Part shown: positions 24,329-32,033 of the stretch, piece after piece | How positions within the stretch are numbered: the first letter of the stretch is position 1 | Layout of the letters: each line of letters starts with the position of its first letter | Origin: Bacteroides sp. | GTDB taxonomy: Bacteria > Bacteroidota > Bacteroidia > Bacteroidales > Muribaculaceae | Length of the DNA stretch: 36,414 nucleotides | Assembly: GCA_014802435.1 (NCBI GenBank) | Contig: JAAVCG010000037.1 | Location: 1-36,414 of the forward strand | Direction: 5' to 3' | The notes under the pieces: generated by a model | The model's input: the letters and a program-made list of their open reading frames with translations, nothing else | Database searches by the model: none | What the model was told of the DNA's origin: nothing | Translations under genes and position numbers: made by a program

Positions 24329-25428
24329 AGCTTGGTCATCACCTCTTTGAGGCGGATAATATCATCAGGGTTCAAATCGGCGCTGAGCGAAAAGCGCAGG
24401 CGCTCGGTTCCGGGCGGAACAGTCGGTGTGCGGATGGGGAGGACCTTGAATCCGCATTCAAGCAATTTTGCCGAGAGGGCGAGCGCTGATTTACTCGAGC
24501 CGGTAATCAATGGCTGAATATGCGAGGGAACTGCCTGATTGCCAAGTGCCTGAGCAAGCAGGGCGGAAAGTTCACGCAGGCGGGTGCGCCGCGCCTCCAT
24601 TGCGGGGATGCGCTCCATAATGAATCGGCTCCAGGCAATGTTGAGCGGCGGAAGGGCCGTTGAAAAAATCAGCGAGCGCGCCGTATTGACAAAATAATCA
24701 AACATTTGCTGGGAGCGGCTCACGATAAATGCGCCCACTGACCCGATGGCCTTTCCGAGGGTGCCGATAATGAAGTCAACGCCCTCTATATCAACCGATA
24801 AGCCCAGCCCTCCGCGCCCGCAGACGCCAAGCGCATGAGCCTCATCGACATAGAGCAACGCATTTGGATATCGGCTCTTGATGCGGGCAATCTCCTCAAT
24901 AGGCGCAAAGTCGCCATCCATTGAATAGACTGACTCAATAATTATCAGCACGCGCTCAAAATCAGCGGCCTTTTTGGCTAAAATGCGTTCCAAATGAGCC
25001 GTATCGTTATGGCGAAAGCGCTCAAATGGCGCCTGACTGAGCATAATTCCGTCGATGATTGACGCATGGACAAGCTTATCAGCCACAATCAGAGTCCCCT
25101 TCCGTGCCAGGGCAGCGACAGCTCCGGAATTGGCATGATAACCGGAGTTAAACAGCAGGGCTCTCCCCCCGTAATAATCATTTAAAAGCGACTCAAAGCG
25201 CTGAAATTCAGCCTGGTCGGCAGCAAGAAGGCGTGAGGCCGACGCACTGAGGCTCAGTTCCCTACCCTCGCCCTCCATAAACTCGCGGCGGAGCGCGGAG
25301 TCAGCGGCAATGCCGAGATAATCATTTGACGATAAGTCAATTACCTCCCGCTCAGCGAGGGCTGAGGGCAATTGCCGGAAATTATTTTCGCGGCGCAGAC
25401 GGTCAAGGGTCTCGGAGTAATGTTTCAT
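24325..25428 (-). CDS. bioF: 8-amino-7-oxononanoate synthase
   Basis: 367 residues. It condenses pimeloyl-ACP with alanine using pyridoxal phosphate, forming 8-amino-7-oxononanoate. The alpha-oxoamine synthase signatures are intact: [36 protein letters not shown] with the PLP-binding Asp195 and His198, and GTLGKAIGS with the Schiff-base Lys226. It starts within the bioA stop (4-bp overlap) and overlaps bioGC the same way. It uses the pimeloyl-ACP made by the adjacent BioG-BioC protein. Confidence 0.95.
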   Translation of the reverse strand: MKHYSETLDRLRRENNFRQLPSALAEREVIDLSSNDYLGIAADSALRREFMEGEGRELSLSASASRLLAADQAEFQRFESLLNDYYGGRALLFNSGYHANSGAVAALARKGTLIVADKLVHASIIDGIMLSQAPFERFRHNDTAHLERILAKKAADFERVLIIIESVYSMDGDFAPIEEIARIKSRYPNALLYVDEAHALGVCGRGGLGLSVDIEGVDFIIGTLGKAIGSVGAFIVSRSQQMFDYFVNTARSLIFSTALPPLNIAWSRFIMERIPAMEARRTRLRELSALLAQALGNQAVPSHIQPLITGSSKSALALSAKLLECGFKVLPIRTPTVPPGTERLRFSLSADLNPDDIIRLKEVMTKL

Positions 25429-26696
25429 CGGATAATTTCAAGGGTCCGGGTTACCAGGGCATTAAGTTCCTCATCAGTAATCACATAAGGGGGCATAACA
25501 TAGACATTGCGCCCGAAGGGACGGACCCAGATTCCGCGCTTGACACACTCTTTTTGGAATTCACCGACGTTGACCGGCTCCTTCATTTCAATGACTCCGA
25601 TAGCGCCGAGAACGCGCACATCGGCCACTGAATCAAACTCGCGCGCCGGGGCCATCAGGCGTTCAAGTTGGGCCGAAATATGGGCGATGCGGTCGGCCAT
25701 CGGCTGTTCGGAGAGTATCTTAAGGCTTTCCAGGGCTACGGCACAGCCGAGCGGATTGGCCATAAAAGTAGGTCCATGCATCATGACACCGGCCTCGCCG
25801 CGCGAAATATCATCAGCAACGCGGCGCGTGGTCAACACGGCGCTCATGGTCATATATCCTCCGGTCAAACCCTTGCCGACGGTCATAATATCAGGCTCTA
25901 CCCCGGCATGTTCAGAGGCGAAGCAGCGGCCGGTGCGCCAGAATCCGGTGGCCACCTCATCAAAAATCAGATAGAGGCCCAATTCAGTGCAGAGGCGGCG
26001 CAGCGAGCGAAGATACTCCGGATGATAGAACCACATACCTCCGGCGCCTTGAACTATCGGCTCAAGAATCACTCCGGCAAGCTCATCGGCATGGTCACGC
26101 AGAAGCGCCTCCATCGGCTCAAAATCCGCGGGATTCCATTCCTCGCCAAACCTGACGGAGGGCTGAGGCGCAAAGAAACGCACCGGGAGCGCCGAGCCGA
26201 AGGCGCCATGCATTCCCGTGACGGGGTCACAGACCGACATGGCATTCCAGGTGTCGCCATGATAGCCGCTGCGAATAGTGGCAAAATTAGTGGCCCGATG
26301 GGAGCCGGTGACGCTGATTCGGGCCTGGACAGCCATTTTCATGGCCACTTCAGTGGCCACCGACCCTGAATCAGCATAAAAAATATTATTCATTGACTTG
26401 GGCGCGAGCTCAAGGAGCCGCTTGCCTAACTCAATGGCGGGGTCATGAGTGAGGCCGCCAAACATTACGTGGCTCACTTTTTCCATCTGGCGAATCAGGG
26501 CCGCGTTGAGGCGCGGATTGTTATAGCCATGGATGACACACCACCATGAGGCCATGCCGTCAATCAGCGGGGTTCCGTCTTCAATAAAAATCGTGCAACC
26601 CTCGGCTCGGGTCACTTTATAAGTGGGCAACGGATCAAGGGTTGAAGTATAAGGATGCCAAAGGTGCTGGCGGTCAAATTCGTCGTGTAAGCTCAT
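25425..26696 (-). CDS. bioA: Adenosylmethionine-8-amino-7-oxononanoate aminotransferase
   Basis: 423 residues from ATG 26694-26696, chosen because [19 protein letters not shown] is the normal BioA beginning; a longer reading to 26732 adds an Arg-rich tail out of register with the family. It transfers the amino group of S-adenosylmethionine to 8-amino-7-oxononanoate, giving 7,8-diaminopelargonate. Diagnostic segments are [46 protein letters not shown] and TVGKGLTGG with PLP Lys275. The start lies inside the 3' end of coaE (23-bp overlap), and it overlaps bioF by four bases. Confidence 0.95.
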   Translation of the reverse strand: MSLHDEFDRQHLWHPYTSTLDPLPTYKVTRAEGCTIFIEDGTPLIDGMASWWCVIHGYNNPRLNAALIRQMEKVSHVMFGGLTHDPAIELGKRLLELAPKSMNNIFYADSGSVATEVAMKMAVQARISVTGSHRATNFATIRSGYHGDTWNAMSVCDPVTGMHGAFGSALPVRFFAPQPSVRFGEEWNPADFEPMEALLRDHADELAGVILEPIVQGAGGMWFYHPEYLRSLRRLCTELGLYLIFDEVATGFWRTGRCFASEHAGVEPDIMTVGKGLTGGYMTMSAVLTTRRVADDISRGEAGVMMHGPTFMANPLGCAVALESLKILSEQPMADRIAHISAQLERLMAPAREFDSVADVRVLGAIGVIEMKEPVNVGEFQKECVKRGIWVRPFGRNVYVMPPYVITDEELNALVTRTLEIIR

Positions 26697-27255
26697 CAAG
26701 AATCCGGGGCAAGACCGGCGTCTCGCCATCATTTATAATAATATAATGTGAAGAATTAGAGCCTGCGGGGTGCTGCGAAGCAATGCGGGCCCTGACCTCA
26801 TCGGCCGAAAGGCCATTGCGGGCCATAACTCTATTAATCCTAAGCTCCTCAGGGGCTGTGACTTCCCAGACGGAGTCAACAATCCGGTCCAAGCCGCTTT
26901 CATAAAGAATCGCCGTCTCCACGAAGAAGAACGGAGTCCGGCAAGCGGCAATCTCAGCCGTCAGGTCAGCGGCCACGGCCCCATGAACAATCCGGTTGAG
27001 GCGGCAGAGCTTGTCAGAATCAGCAAAGACGCAGCGGGCAATTGCGGCGCGATTAAGCGAGCCGTCAGGATTCAGGGCCTCCGGGGTCACTTCCTCGGCA
27101 ATTCGGCGGCGCATCAGCGGGTCAGAGTCCTGGAGGCGACGCGCGCGGCTATCGCAATCATAGACCGGGAAGCCCATGGCGCGCAGAACATGACAGACAA
27201 CTGACTTGCCGCTGCCAATTCCGCCGGTGACGGCTATGACCTCTGGACGTGACAT
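26674..27255 (-). CDS. coaE: Dephospho-CoA kinase
   Basis: 193 residues. It phosphorylates dephospho-CoA at the ribose 3' position, the last step of CoA synthesis. The P-loop is GGIGSGKS (11-18), followed by VYDCDSRAR and the family regions [23 protein letters not shown] and [16 protein letters not shown]. It lies 11 bp after the ybbR-like gene and overlaps bioA by 23 bp, so it is co-transcribed with the biotin genes. The product (CoA and, through it, ACP) is a precursor for the pimeloyl-ACP used by BioF. Confidence 0.94.
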   Translation of the reverse strand: MSRPEVIAVTGGIGSGKSVVCHVLRAMGFPVYDCDSRARRLQDSDPLMRRRIAEEVTPEALNPDGSLNRAAIARCVFADSDKLCRLNRIVHGAVAADLTAEIAACRTPFFFVETAILYESGLDRIVDSVWEVTAPEELRINRVMARNGLSADEVRARIASQHPAGSNSSHYIIINDGETPVLPRILDELTRRI

Positions 27256-27266
27256 CTTTTTTTCGC

Positions 27267-28286
27267 TTACTCTTCAGGGGCCGCAAAAATTGCCTTTTGC
27301 TCAATCAAGTATTCAACGGAGTCAACTGATAGGGCAACGTCCTGATAATAATCCGGACAACTTCCAATGGTCAGCGGAATCTTGGTTCCGGAGCGCTCAT
27401 AGAAGTCGGCATTGACCGAGATGACAGCGTTTTCAGTGGAGTAAAGACTCATTGGGAGCAGATAGCTGACGCGGACCTGCGACGGGAAAAGCACCACATC
27501 GTAAGTGGCGGAGGAGGCCCCATGGAGCAGAGTGACGGGCACTACGCGGCTCTTGGCAATCAGCGGCTCAACGGGGATGGTCACCGTTACATGGTCAGGG
27601 ACGATTCTCACTCCCGTTTCAGGGCGAATCTTCACCTCACATATCAGAGTATCAGTCAAGCCGGAGCGATTCAGAGTCATGGTTTGAACCGATAAGGGCT
27701 TGACAGTCAGATGGCGGGCGGCATAGACCGTCACGGAGTCCGGGCTGATGGTTATCGGGCCGGAGATGACTGACTGGGAACTCGGTTCAACCTGGAGGTC
27801 AGGAATGACCACGGCGCGGGTGCCGGGGCGGTCAGTATAGATAAGACTCAGAGAATCAGGACGAATGCTCACGACTTGGGTTGTCGACGCAAAGAGCGAA
27901 CGCACCCTTGAGGTGAGCTCCTGAGCCGGAAAGGCCACGCGGTCACGCAGCGGATAAGCCGTCAGCTCATCATAACTTATCTTGAGGCCGGGAGTGCCGT
28001 TCCAGTAGAATCCGGCAAGCACGGAGCCTTTGTCGCGCACATTGACCGTCAGCGCCTTAGACACCTCGGAGATAAAAAAGACATCTTCGGGCACATCCGT
28101 AATCTCCAGTTTGACTTCAAGGTCTCGCTGGGCATCATCATTCAGCGACATGATTACCCAGAAGACATAGCTGACCAGAGTAAACAGCAGAAAAACAATC
28201 ACGTCCTTCCCGCGCGAGCTATGGAGCAGCTCGCGCACCCGGCTGAAAAATGCCTTCAGGGAATTTACGTGTTCGTTCTCGGCCAT
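27267..28286 (-). CDS. YbbR-like domain membrane-anchored protein
   Basis: 339 residues. A short cytoplasmic N-terminus with a basic patch precedes one transmembrane helix (VIVFLLFTLVSYVFWVIMSL, about 29-48). The rest lies outside the membrane and contains YbbR-type beta repeats (for example LEVKLEITDVPEDVFFISEVSKALTVNVRDKG). YbbR/CdaR proteins regulate the c-di-AMP cyclase in Firmicutes. No cyclase gene is adjacent here, so that role is only a family analogy. It sits between yajC (14 bp upstream) and coaE (11 bp downstream), an order I recall as common in Bacteroidales. Confidence 0.82.
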   Translation of the reverse strand: MAENEHVNSLKAFFSRVRELLHSSRGKDVIVFLLFTLVSYVFWVIMSLNDDAQRDLEVKLEITDVPEDVFFISEVSKALTVNVRDKGSVLAGFYWNGTPGLKISYDELTAYPLRDRVAFPAQELTSRVRSLFASTTQVVSIRPDSLSLIYTDRPGTRAVVIPDLQVEPSSQSVISGPITISPDSVTVYAARHLTVKPLSVQTMTLNRSGLTDTLICEVKIRPETGVRIVPDHVTVTIPVEPLIAKSRVVPVTLLHGASSATYDVVLFPSQVRVSYLLPMSLYSTENAVISVNADFYERSGTKIPLTIGSCPDYYQDVALSVDSVEYLIEQKAIFAAPEE

Positions 28287-28300
28287 GTCTCTCTGCCCGG

Positions 28301-28603
28301 TTAGTTCTTATCGGAGTTGACAGCGTTGGCGGCGTCGGCCTGAGCTTCCTCAGCCGAGGGATAAATCATTGACTTCTCAACCTTGATTTTCACTCCGGGA
28401 GCAACTTCCAGGGAGAAGGTCGTAGCGCCGATTTCGGCGATTTTGCCATGAATGCCGCCGGCCGTGAGCACACGGTCACCCTTCTGGAGGCCATCACGGA
28501 ATTTCTTGGTTTCCTTCTGGCGCTTCTGTTGCGGACGAATCATGAAAAAGTAAAAGACGACGATGAGGAGAATCAACATTCCCCAGCTCTGCATTTGTTC
28601 CAT
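28301..28603 (-). CDS. yajC: Preprotein translocase subunit YajC
   Basis: 100 residues with a single N-terminal transmembrane helix (WGMLILLIVVFYFFMIRPQQ) that runs into the family hallmark FFMIRPQQKRQKE. The cytoplasmic domain follows (GDRVLTAGGIHGKIAEIGATTFSLEVAPGVKIKVEKSMI). YajC associates with SecDF at the inner membrane during export. The gene is three bases downstream of nusB, so they are certainly one transcript; secDF is not in the window. Confidence 0.95.
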   Translation of the reverse strand: MEQMQSWGMLILLIVVFYFFMIRPQQKRQKETKKFRDGLQKGDRVLTAGGIHGKIAEIGATTFSLEVAPGVKIKVEKSMIYPSAEEAQADAANAVNSDKN

Positions 28604-28606
28604 AAT

Positions 28607-30058
28607 TTATTTTTTTGTGTTAGAAAATGACTTTTGAATACGCCCCTCGGCGCGGAGTTTCTCAGTGATGGCGGCAAGCATGCCGTTAACAAAGGCGCCG
28701 GAGCGGGCCGTTGAGTAGCAGTTAGCAATCTCAACATACTCATTGGCAGTGACCTGCAGCGGAATCTTGGGGAATTCCAGCACCTCGGCCAGCGCCGTGC
28801 GGAGAATGACGATGTCCATCAGCGCCAGGCGCTCGGTGTCCCACTTGCTGGTGTTGACAAAGCTGTCAATCAGCTCGCGATATTCATCCATGTGATTAAC
28901 CACGGCATCAAAAAGCTTGAAGCCGAATTCGGCATCTTCTTCATCCTTAAATTCCGGCAGGAGAGCAACTTCCACCCCTTCGCGGCCAATCTGGCGGAGC
29001 GTTTTCAGGGCAAAGCTTGACATCACCTCAAGGTCATCGTTCCAGAAAATGGAGCGATTTTCAAGCGACTCGGCCAAATCATCCGACGGGAGGATTACAT
29101 GACGAATCAACTGGCGCCAAAGTTCAGCCTCATCCTCGCGGCTCTTATGGCCGGGAGCGCTCATAAACTCCTGATAATAAGTTGATGACAGGATTTGATT
29201 GAGCAAGTTTTCAATCAGAACGTGGTCATTGGCAAACGCATAGGGATGTTCCCGATCCCATTCCTCAAAGGCGGGATTCTCCTCAATGGCGCGGATAAAT
29301 GCGGCGTCAACAAAGCGGCGGTCCGGGTTGAGGTCCTCATCGGTGGGCAGATATTTCGCGGCATTGGCCTCCAGGCGCTCGGCCTGGGCGCGGGTAATAT
29401 CAACGGGGAGCCAAACCAGCGACTTATAAAGCGCATAGGCACTCTGGAGCGAACGCATCAGGTCATTCTTGCAGGAGCTGAGCACCGAGCGAGTGTCAGA
29501 AAATCCCTGCAGGGTCTCAATCAGCATCTTGGCACCCATCTCCATGCCGCGGACGGTGAAGTCCGGGTCAGTGCGCAGGGCTGCAATGACAGCGTCGGTC
29601 TTGATGAGAGTAGAGCGGATAGCAGTGGTCCAAAAAGTGATTTCATCGGCCACAGTGGCGCCCTTCACCTTTGAGAAAACCCGATAAGCCGTCGAACCCT
29701 TCAGGCGGGCCACAGCCTCCGGCACTGCGGCATCAAAGCTGCGCATCCGGATTCCATACTTATTAATCAGGTCACGAACCTCCTCATTGGCCATCAGGGC
29801 CACAGACATCCTGGTGTCCTCAAACTTGGCTCCGCGCACTGCCCCGGTGACTGAGGCCGGGACTATCCCCTCATTGACCACGCGGCGACCTGAAAGTTCC
29901 AATATCAGGAGCAGCAATTCTGCATAAGCCTTAAAGGAGTATCGACGGTCCGGCGACGACGTCTCGGCCGGCATTTCTATCTTAAACTCGCTCCGGGTCA
30001 GCATATAGCTATAAAGCATCTGCACGACTTTCAGGCGGATTAATACGCGGTTGACCAT
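28607..30058 (-). CDS. nusB: Transcription antitermination factor NusB, with long insertion
   Basis: 483 residues, far longer than E. coli NusB (about 140) and longer than the roughly 300-residue Bacteroides form I recall. The start MVNRVLIRLKVVQMLYSYM is typical. The all-helical NusB core is C-terminal (about 345-475: TLRQIGREGVEVALLPEF, DTERLALMDIVILRTALAE, VTANEYVEIANCYSTARSGAFVNGML). The segment KYLPTDEDLNPDRRFVD is the usual Bacteroidetes middle region. Between about residues 40 and 190 there is extra sequence, including AYAELLLLILELSG, which looks like a first copy of the later AYALYKSLVWLP helix. NusB binds BoxA RNA with NusE to allow rRNA antitermination. First gene of the eight-gene operon; own promoter at 30109-30140. 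Confidence 0.88.
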   Translation of the reverse strand: MVNRVLIRLKVVQMLYSYMLTRSEFKIEMPAETSSPDRRYSFKAYAELLLLILELSGRRVVNEGIVPASVTGAVRGAKFEDTRMSVALMANEEVRDLINKYGIRMRSFDAAVPEAVARLKGSTAYRVFSKVKGATVADEITFWTTAIRSTLIKTDAVIAALRTDPDFTVRGMEMGAKMLIETLQGFSDTRSVLSSCKNDLMRSLQSAYALYKSLVWLPVDITRAQAERLEANAAKYLPTDEDLNPDRRFVDAAFIRAIEENPAFEEWDREHPYAFANDHVLIENLLNQILSSTYYQEFMSAPGHKSREDEAELWRQLIRHVILPSDDLAESLENRSIFWNDDLEVMSSFALKTLRQIGREGVEVALLPEFKDEEDAEFGFKLFDAVVNHMDEYRELIDSFVNTSKWDTERLALMDIVILRTALAEVLEFPKIPLQVTANEYVEIANCYSTARSGAFVNGMLAAITEKLRAEGRIQKSFSNTKK

Positions 30059-30108
30059 ATCTTATGAATCTGAGTATTTTAAAAGTTCGATTTTTTGTTT
30101 TCTAAGTG

Positions 30109-30140
30109 CAAAGTTACGCAAAGTTCGCGAAAAGCGCAAA
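30109..30140 (-). promoter_or_regulatory. Promoter of the nusB-to-bioD operon
   Basis: Minus-strand TTTG (30137-30140), exactly 20 bp, then TAACTTTG (30109-30116). Start near 30102 gives a leader of about 44 nt. The -33 box is embedded in the T-tract of the efp terminator. Confidence 0.85.
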
Positions 30141-30164
30141 AAAAGGGCGCGAAAAATCGCGCCC
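30138..30164 (-). terminator. Intrinsic terminator of efp
   Basis: Stem GGGCGCGA/TCGCGCCC (30145-30152 with 30157-30164), four-base loop, then seven T residues on the minus strand (30138-30144). It sits 22 bases after the efp stop. Confidence 0.88.
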
Positions 30165-30186
30165 CAATTCTCATGAAGAAAAAAGA

Positions 30187-30753
30187 TTATTCCTTAACGC
30201 GCTCAACGTATGAACCGTTGCGGGTGTCGATTTTCACCTTGTCGCCGGTGTTGCAGAACAGGGGCACACGAACGGTGGCGCCGGTTTCAACAGTGGCGGG
30301 CTTCAGAGTGTTAGTGGCGGTGTCACCCTTGATGCCGGGCTCGGTATAAGTGATTTCGAGCACCACGGTCGTGGGCATTTCGCAGGTCAGAACGGTTTCG
30401 CTGGCGGCGTGAACCATAGCCTCGCAGATGTCGCCATCCTTCAGGAATTCAACGCCCTCGATGCTTTCGCCGGGCACGATGATTTCCTCCCAGGTTTCAG
30501 TGTGAAGGAAGTGATAACCCAGCTCATCCTTATAGGAATACTGATAAGGGCGACGCTCGATGCGCACTTCTTCCACCTTCACGCCGGAGTTCCAGGTCTT
30601 GTCGATAACGCGGCCGGTGCGCACGTTCTTCAGCTTGGTGCGGACGAAGGCCGGACCCTTACCGGGCTTCACATGAAGGAATTCTACGATGAAATAGTAC
30701 TGGCCATCGATGTCAAGGCACATTCCATTCTTAAAATCAGCAGTAGTTGCCAT
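30187..30753 (-). CDS. efp: Elongation factor P
   Basis: 188 residues, the normal length. EF-P binds the ribosome between P and E sites and relieves stalling at polyproline. The N-terminal KOW-like domain carries the functional loop [17 protein letters not shown] with Lys32 at the tip, the site usually modified. The OB domains follow with [20 protein letters not shown] and a conserved C-terminus ([29 protein letters not shown]). It has its own promoter at 30798-30829 and terminator at 30138-30164, so it is a single-gene unit. Its role fits the polyproline ends and linkers seen in neighbours such as the Spy-like protein. Confidence 0.97.
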   Translation of the reverse strand: MATTADFKNGMCLDIDGQYYFIVEFLHVKPGKGPAFVRTKLKNVRTGRVIDKTWNSGVKVEEVRIERRPYQYSYKDELGYHFLHTETWEEIIVPGESIEGVEFLKDGDICEAMVHAASETVLTCEMPTTVVLEITYTEPGIKGDTATNTLKPATVETGATVRVPLFCNTGDKVKIDTRNGSYVERVKE

Positions 30754-30797
30754 AAAAAATGTCTTTATTTCGTTTTGAATTATTGTTTTCTAAGCCG

Positions 30798-30829
30798 CAA
30801 AGTTAACAAAAAAATTTCAATCCCGCAAA
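30798..30829 (-). promoter_or_regulatory. Promoter of efp
   Basis: Minus-strand TTTG (30826-30829), 20 bp, TAACTTTG (30798-30805): a perfect match. The leader is about 40 nt. Confidence 0.85.
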
Positions 30830-30854
30830 TTTTCCCCCAACAACCACGTTACCC

Positions 30855-30871
30855 CCGCCATGGAAAGGCGG
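30855..30871. repeat. Fragment of the REP-like core
   Basis: CCGCC-ATGGAAA-GGCGG forms a short hairpin and shares the ATGGAAAGGCGGA block with the palindromic 33-mers elsewhere, but the second half of the palindrome is missing. Probably a degenerate or rearranged copy. Confidence 0.45.
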
Positions 30872-30968
30872 AGAGGAGGATGAGTCTGGATAATCTGATT
30901 TAAGAATAGATAAATACCCTGGCTACTACTGTTTGTCCAACAATTTAAGAAACTTTAATGGTCAAATG

Positions 30969-31000
30969 CTTGCATAGTACATTAAAAAATTGTATCTTTG
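30969..31000 (+). promoter_or_regulatory. Promoter of the antitoxin-like/GNAT gene pair
   Basis: CTTG (30969-30972), 20 bp, TATCTTTG (30993-31000). One mismatch in the -33 box. The leader to the ATG at 31028 is about 21 nt. Confidence 0.7.
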
Positions 31001-31027
31001 CAAAGAAATAATAAAAGATTTCTACTT

Positions 31028-31186
31028 ATGGCACGACCGATTAAAGAAACTCCCGAACTTAGAGGGAACGATGCGGTGAGATTTGAAACACTTATCTCTA
31101 CCACAAAACCTGTGTCCAAAGAGGAGAAGGAACGTGCCCGCAAGGCTTATGATATAATGAAATCTATAAGCAACTTCCAGTGGTGA
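31028..31186 (+). CDS. Small antitoxin-like protein upstream of a GNAT acetyltransferase
   Basis: 52 residues from ATG 31028 (an in-frame TTG at 30998 overlaps the promoter and is rejected). MARPIKETPELRGNDAVRFET is followed by a charged helix (VSKEEKERARKAYDIMKSI) and ends NFQW. Similar small MARPIKETP proteins recur in Bacteroidales next to GNAT genes and are labelled toxin-antitoxin associated. No ribbon-helix-helix motif is obvious. Its stop TGA overlaps the GTG start of the acetyltransferase by four bases, the arrangement expected for tight co-expression of an antitoxin with its toxin. Confidence 0.7.
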   Translation: MARPIKETPELRGNDAVRFETLISTTKPVSKEEKERARKAYDIMKSISNFQW

Positions 31187-31725
31187 CAATTGATTTTAGC
31201 AAACTGCGCCAGTTCCACCTCACAGAGGATATCGACATTAAACCGTTCAAATGTGCTGATGATGATTTGAACGAATTTCTCTTTGAAGACGCAAAGCAGT
31301 TTCAAAGTGAACTTATGACTGTGACTTATTTACTTGAATATCTGGAGGAAAATAAGACCGCAGCCTATTTCAGTTTGCTTGCCGACAAAATCATATTCAA
31401 TCCTGATGAAAAGGGTGTGTGGAACAAGCTGAACCGCAATATTCCGAACTCCAAACGTCGTAGAAGCTATCCCGCTGTAAAAATTGGTCGTCTTGCTGTT
31501 AATGAAGAATATTCCGGCCAAGGACTCGGAACATTCATTCTTGACAATATCAAATATGCATTCTCTAATGTAAGACGTCTTGGATGTCGCTTTATTACAG
31601 TAGATGCGCTGCATACTGCCGTGCCGTTTTATGAAAGTAACGGCTTTCAATGTATCACAGAATCAGATAAGGATGATGAAACACGTTTAATGTTCTTTGA
31701 CCTAAAGAACTTTATATCAGATTAA
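31183..31725 (+). CDS. GNAT-family N-acetyltransferase, possible toxin of a TacT-like system
   Basis: 180 residues from GTG 31183, which overlaps the previous stop as GTGA; GTG 31180 would add one residue. The acetyl-CoA-binding loop is YSGQGLG (R/QxxGxG type), preceded by KIGRLAVNEEY. AAYFSLLADKI resembles the 'AYYSL' strand of TacT-type toxins that acetylate aminoacyl-tRNAs. The C-terminal VPFYESNGFQ is the usual GNAT end. Toxin function is inferred from gene order and the AYFSL strand; an ordinary acetyltransferase is possible. The sequence around it looks AT-richer than the operons to the left, suggesting acquisition. Confidence 0.75.
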   Translation: MTIDFSKLRQFHLTEDIDIKPFKCADDDLNEFLFEDAKQFQSELMTVTYLLEYLEENKTAAYFSLLADKIIFNPDEKGVWNKLNRNIPNSKRRRSYPAVKIGRLAVNEEYSGQGLGTFILDNIKYAFSNVRRLGCRFITVDALHTAVPFYESNGFQCITESDKDDETRLMFFDLKNFISD

Positions 31726-31742
31726 AGCTTACTGAAATTCTG

Positions 31743-31774
31743 TAAAGTTAGTGATTATTTTCCAATTCTCCAAA
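31743..31774 (-). promoter_or_regulatory. Outward promoter at the left end of repeat copy 1
   Basis: Minus-strand TTTG (31771-31774), 20 bp, TAACTTTA (31743-31750): one mismatch in the -7 box. It points left, into the 3' end of the GNAT gene on the antisense strand. The same arrangement occurs in repeat copy 2. Confidence 0.6.
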
Positions 31775-31971
31775 TATCTATGGAAAGGCGGATTCCGATC
31801 CGCCGCCCCACCTCGCGTAAGCCATATGGTATCCATTCAGATTGTTTTTATGTCGCTAAGTTTAAAAAAACTTTTTGACATGACAATGCCCCGACTTGAG
31901 AAAGTCATGGCTTTGTTTTATGTTCTTCAACATGCTATAAAAAGAGGCTGCGCCTATTTTGACACAGCCTC
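31744..31971. repeat. Long hairpin-rich dispersed repeat, copy 1 (about 228 bp)
   Basis: Aligns with 35976-36200 in the same orientation with about 17 substitutions and three gap positions (roughly 90% identity). Contents in order: an outward minus-strand promoter, the REP-like palindrome, an AAGTTT/AAACTT hairpin, a second hairpin (31888-31911, partly mismatched here), and a terminator hairpin. No transposase and no terminal inverted repeats. It fills the 308-bp convergent gap between the GNAT gene and the BspA-like gene; that gap holds no convincing gene. Confidence 0.88.
31778..31809 (+). repeat. REP-like palindromic core inside repeat copy 1
   Basis: 32 of 33 bases match the reverse complement of the copies at 3488 and 3566. 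Stem GGCGGAT/ATCCGCC, loop TCCG. Confidence 0.9.
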
Positions 31972-31976
31972 TTTTT
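31939..31976. terminator. Bidirectional intrinsic terminator between GNAT and BspA-like genes
   Basis: A 12-bp stem (31939-31950 with 31965-31976) whose outer part is A5 on the left and T5 on the right, flanked by T-runs on both strands (seven T on plus, five on minus). It serves the plus-strand toxin pair and the minus-strand BspA-like gene. Confidence 0.85.
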
Positions 31977-32033
31977 TTACATTAACGAGCAGGCACCTAC
32001 AAAACAAGGATACCACTGTTTCGTTTTGCTGTC

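Noticed and set aside
31744-31971. Insertion sequence or MITE with terminal inverted repeats
   Set aside because: No terminal inverted repeats, target duplication or transposase could be seen. It is described only as a dispersed repeat.
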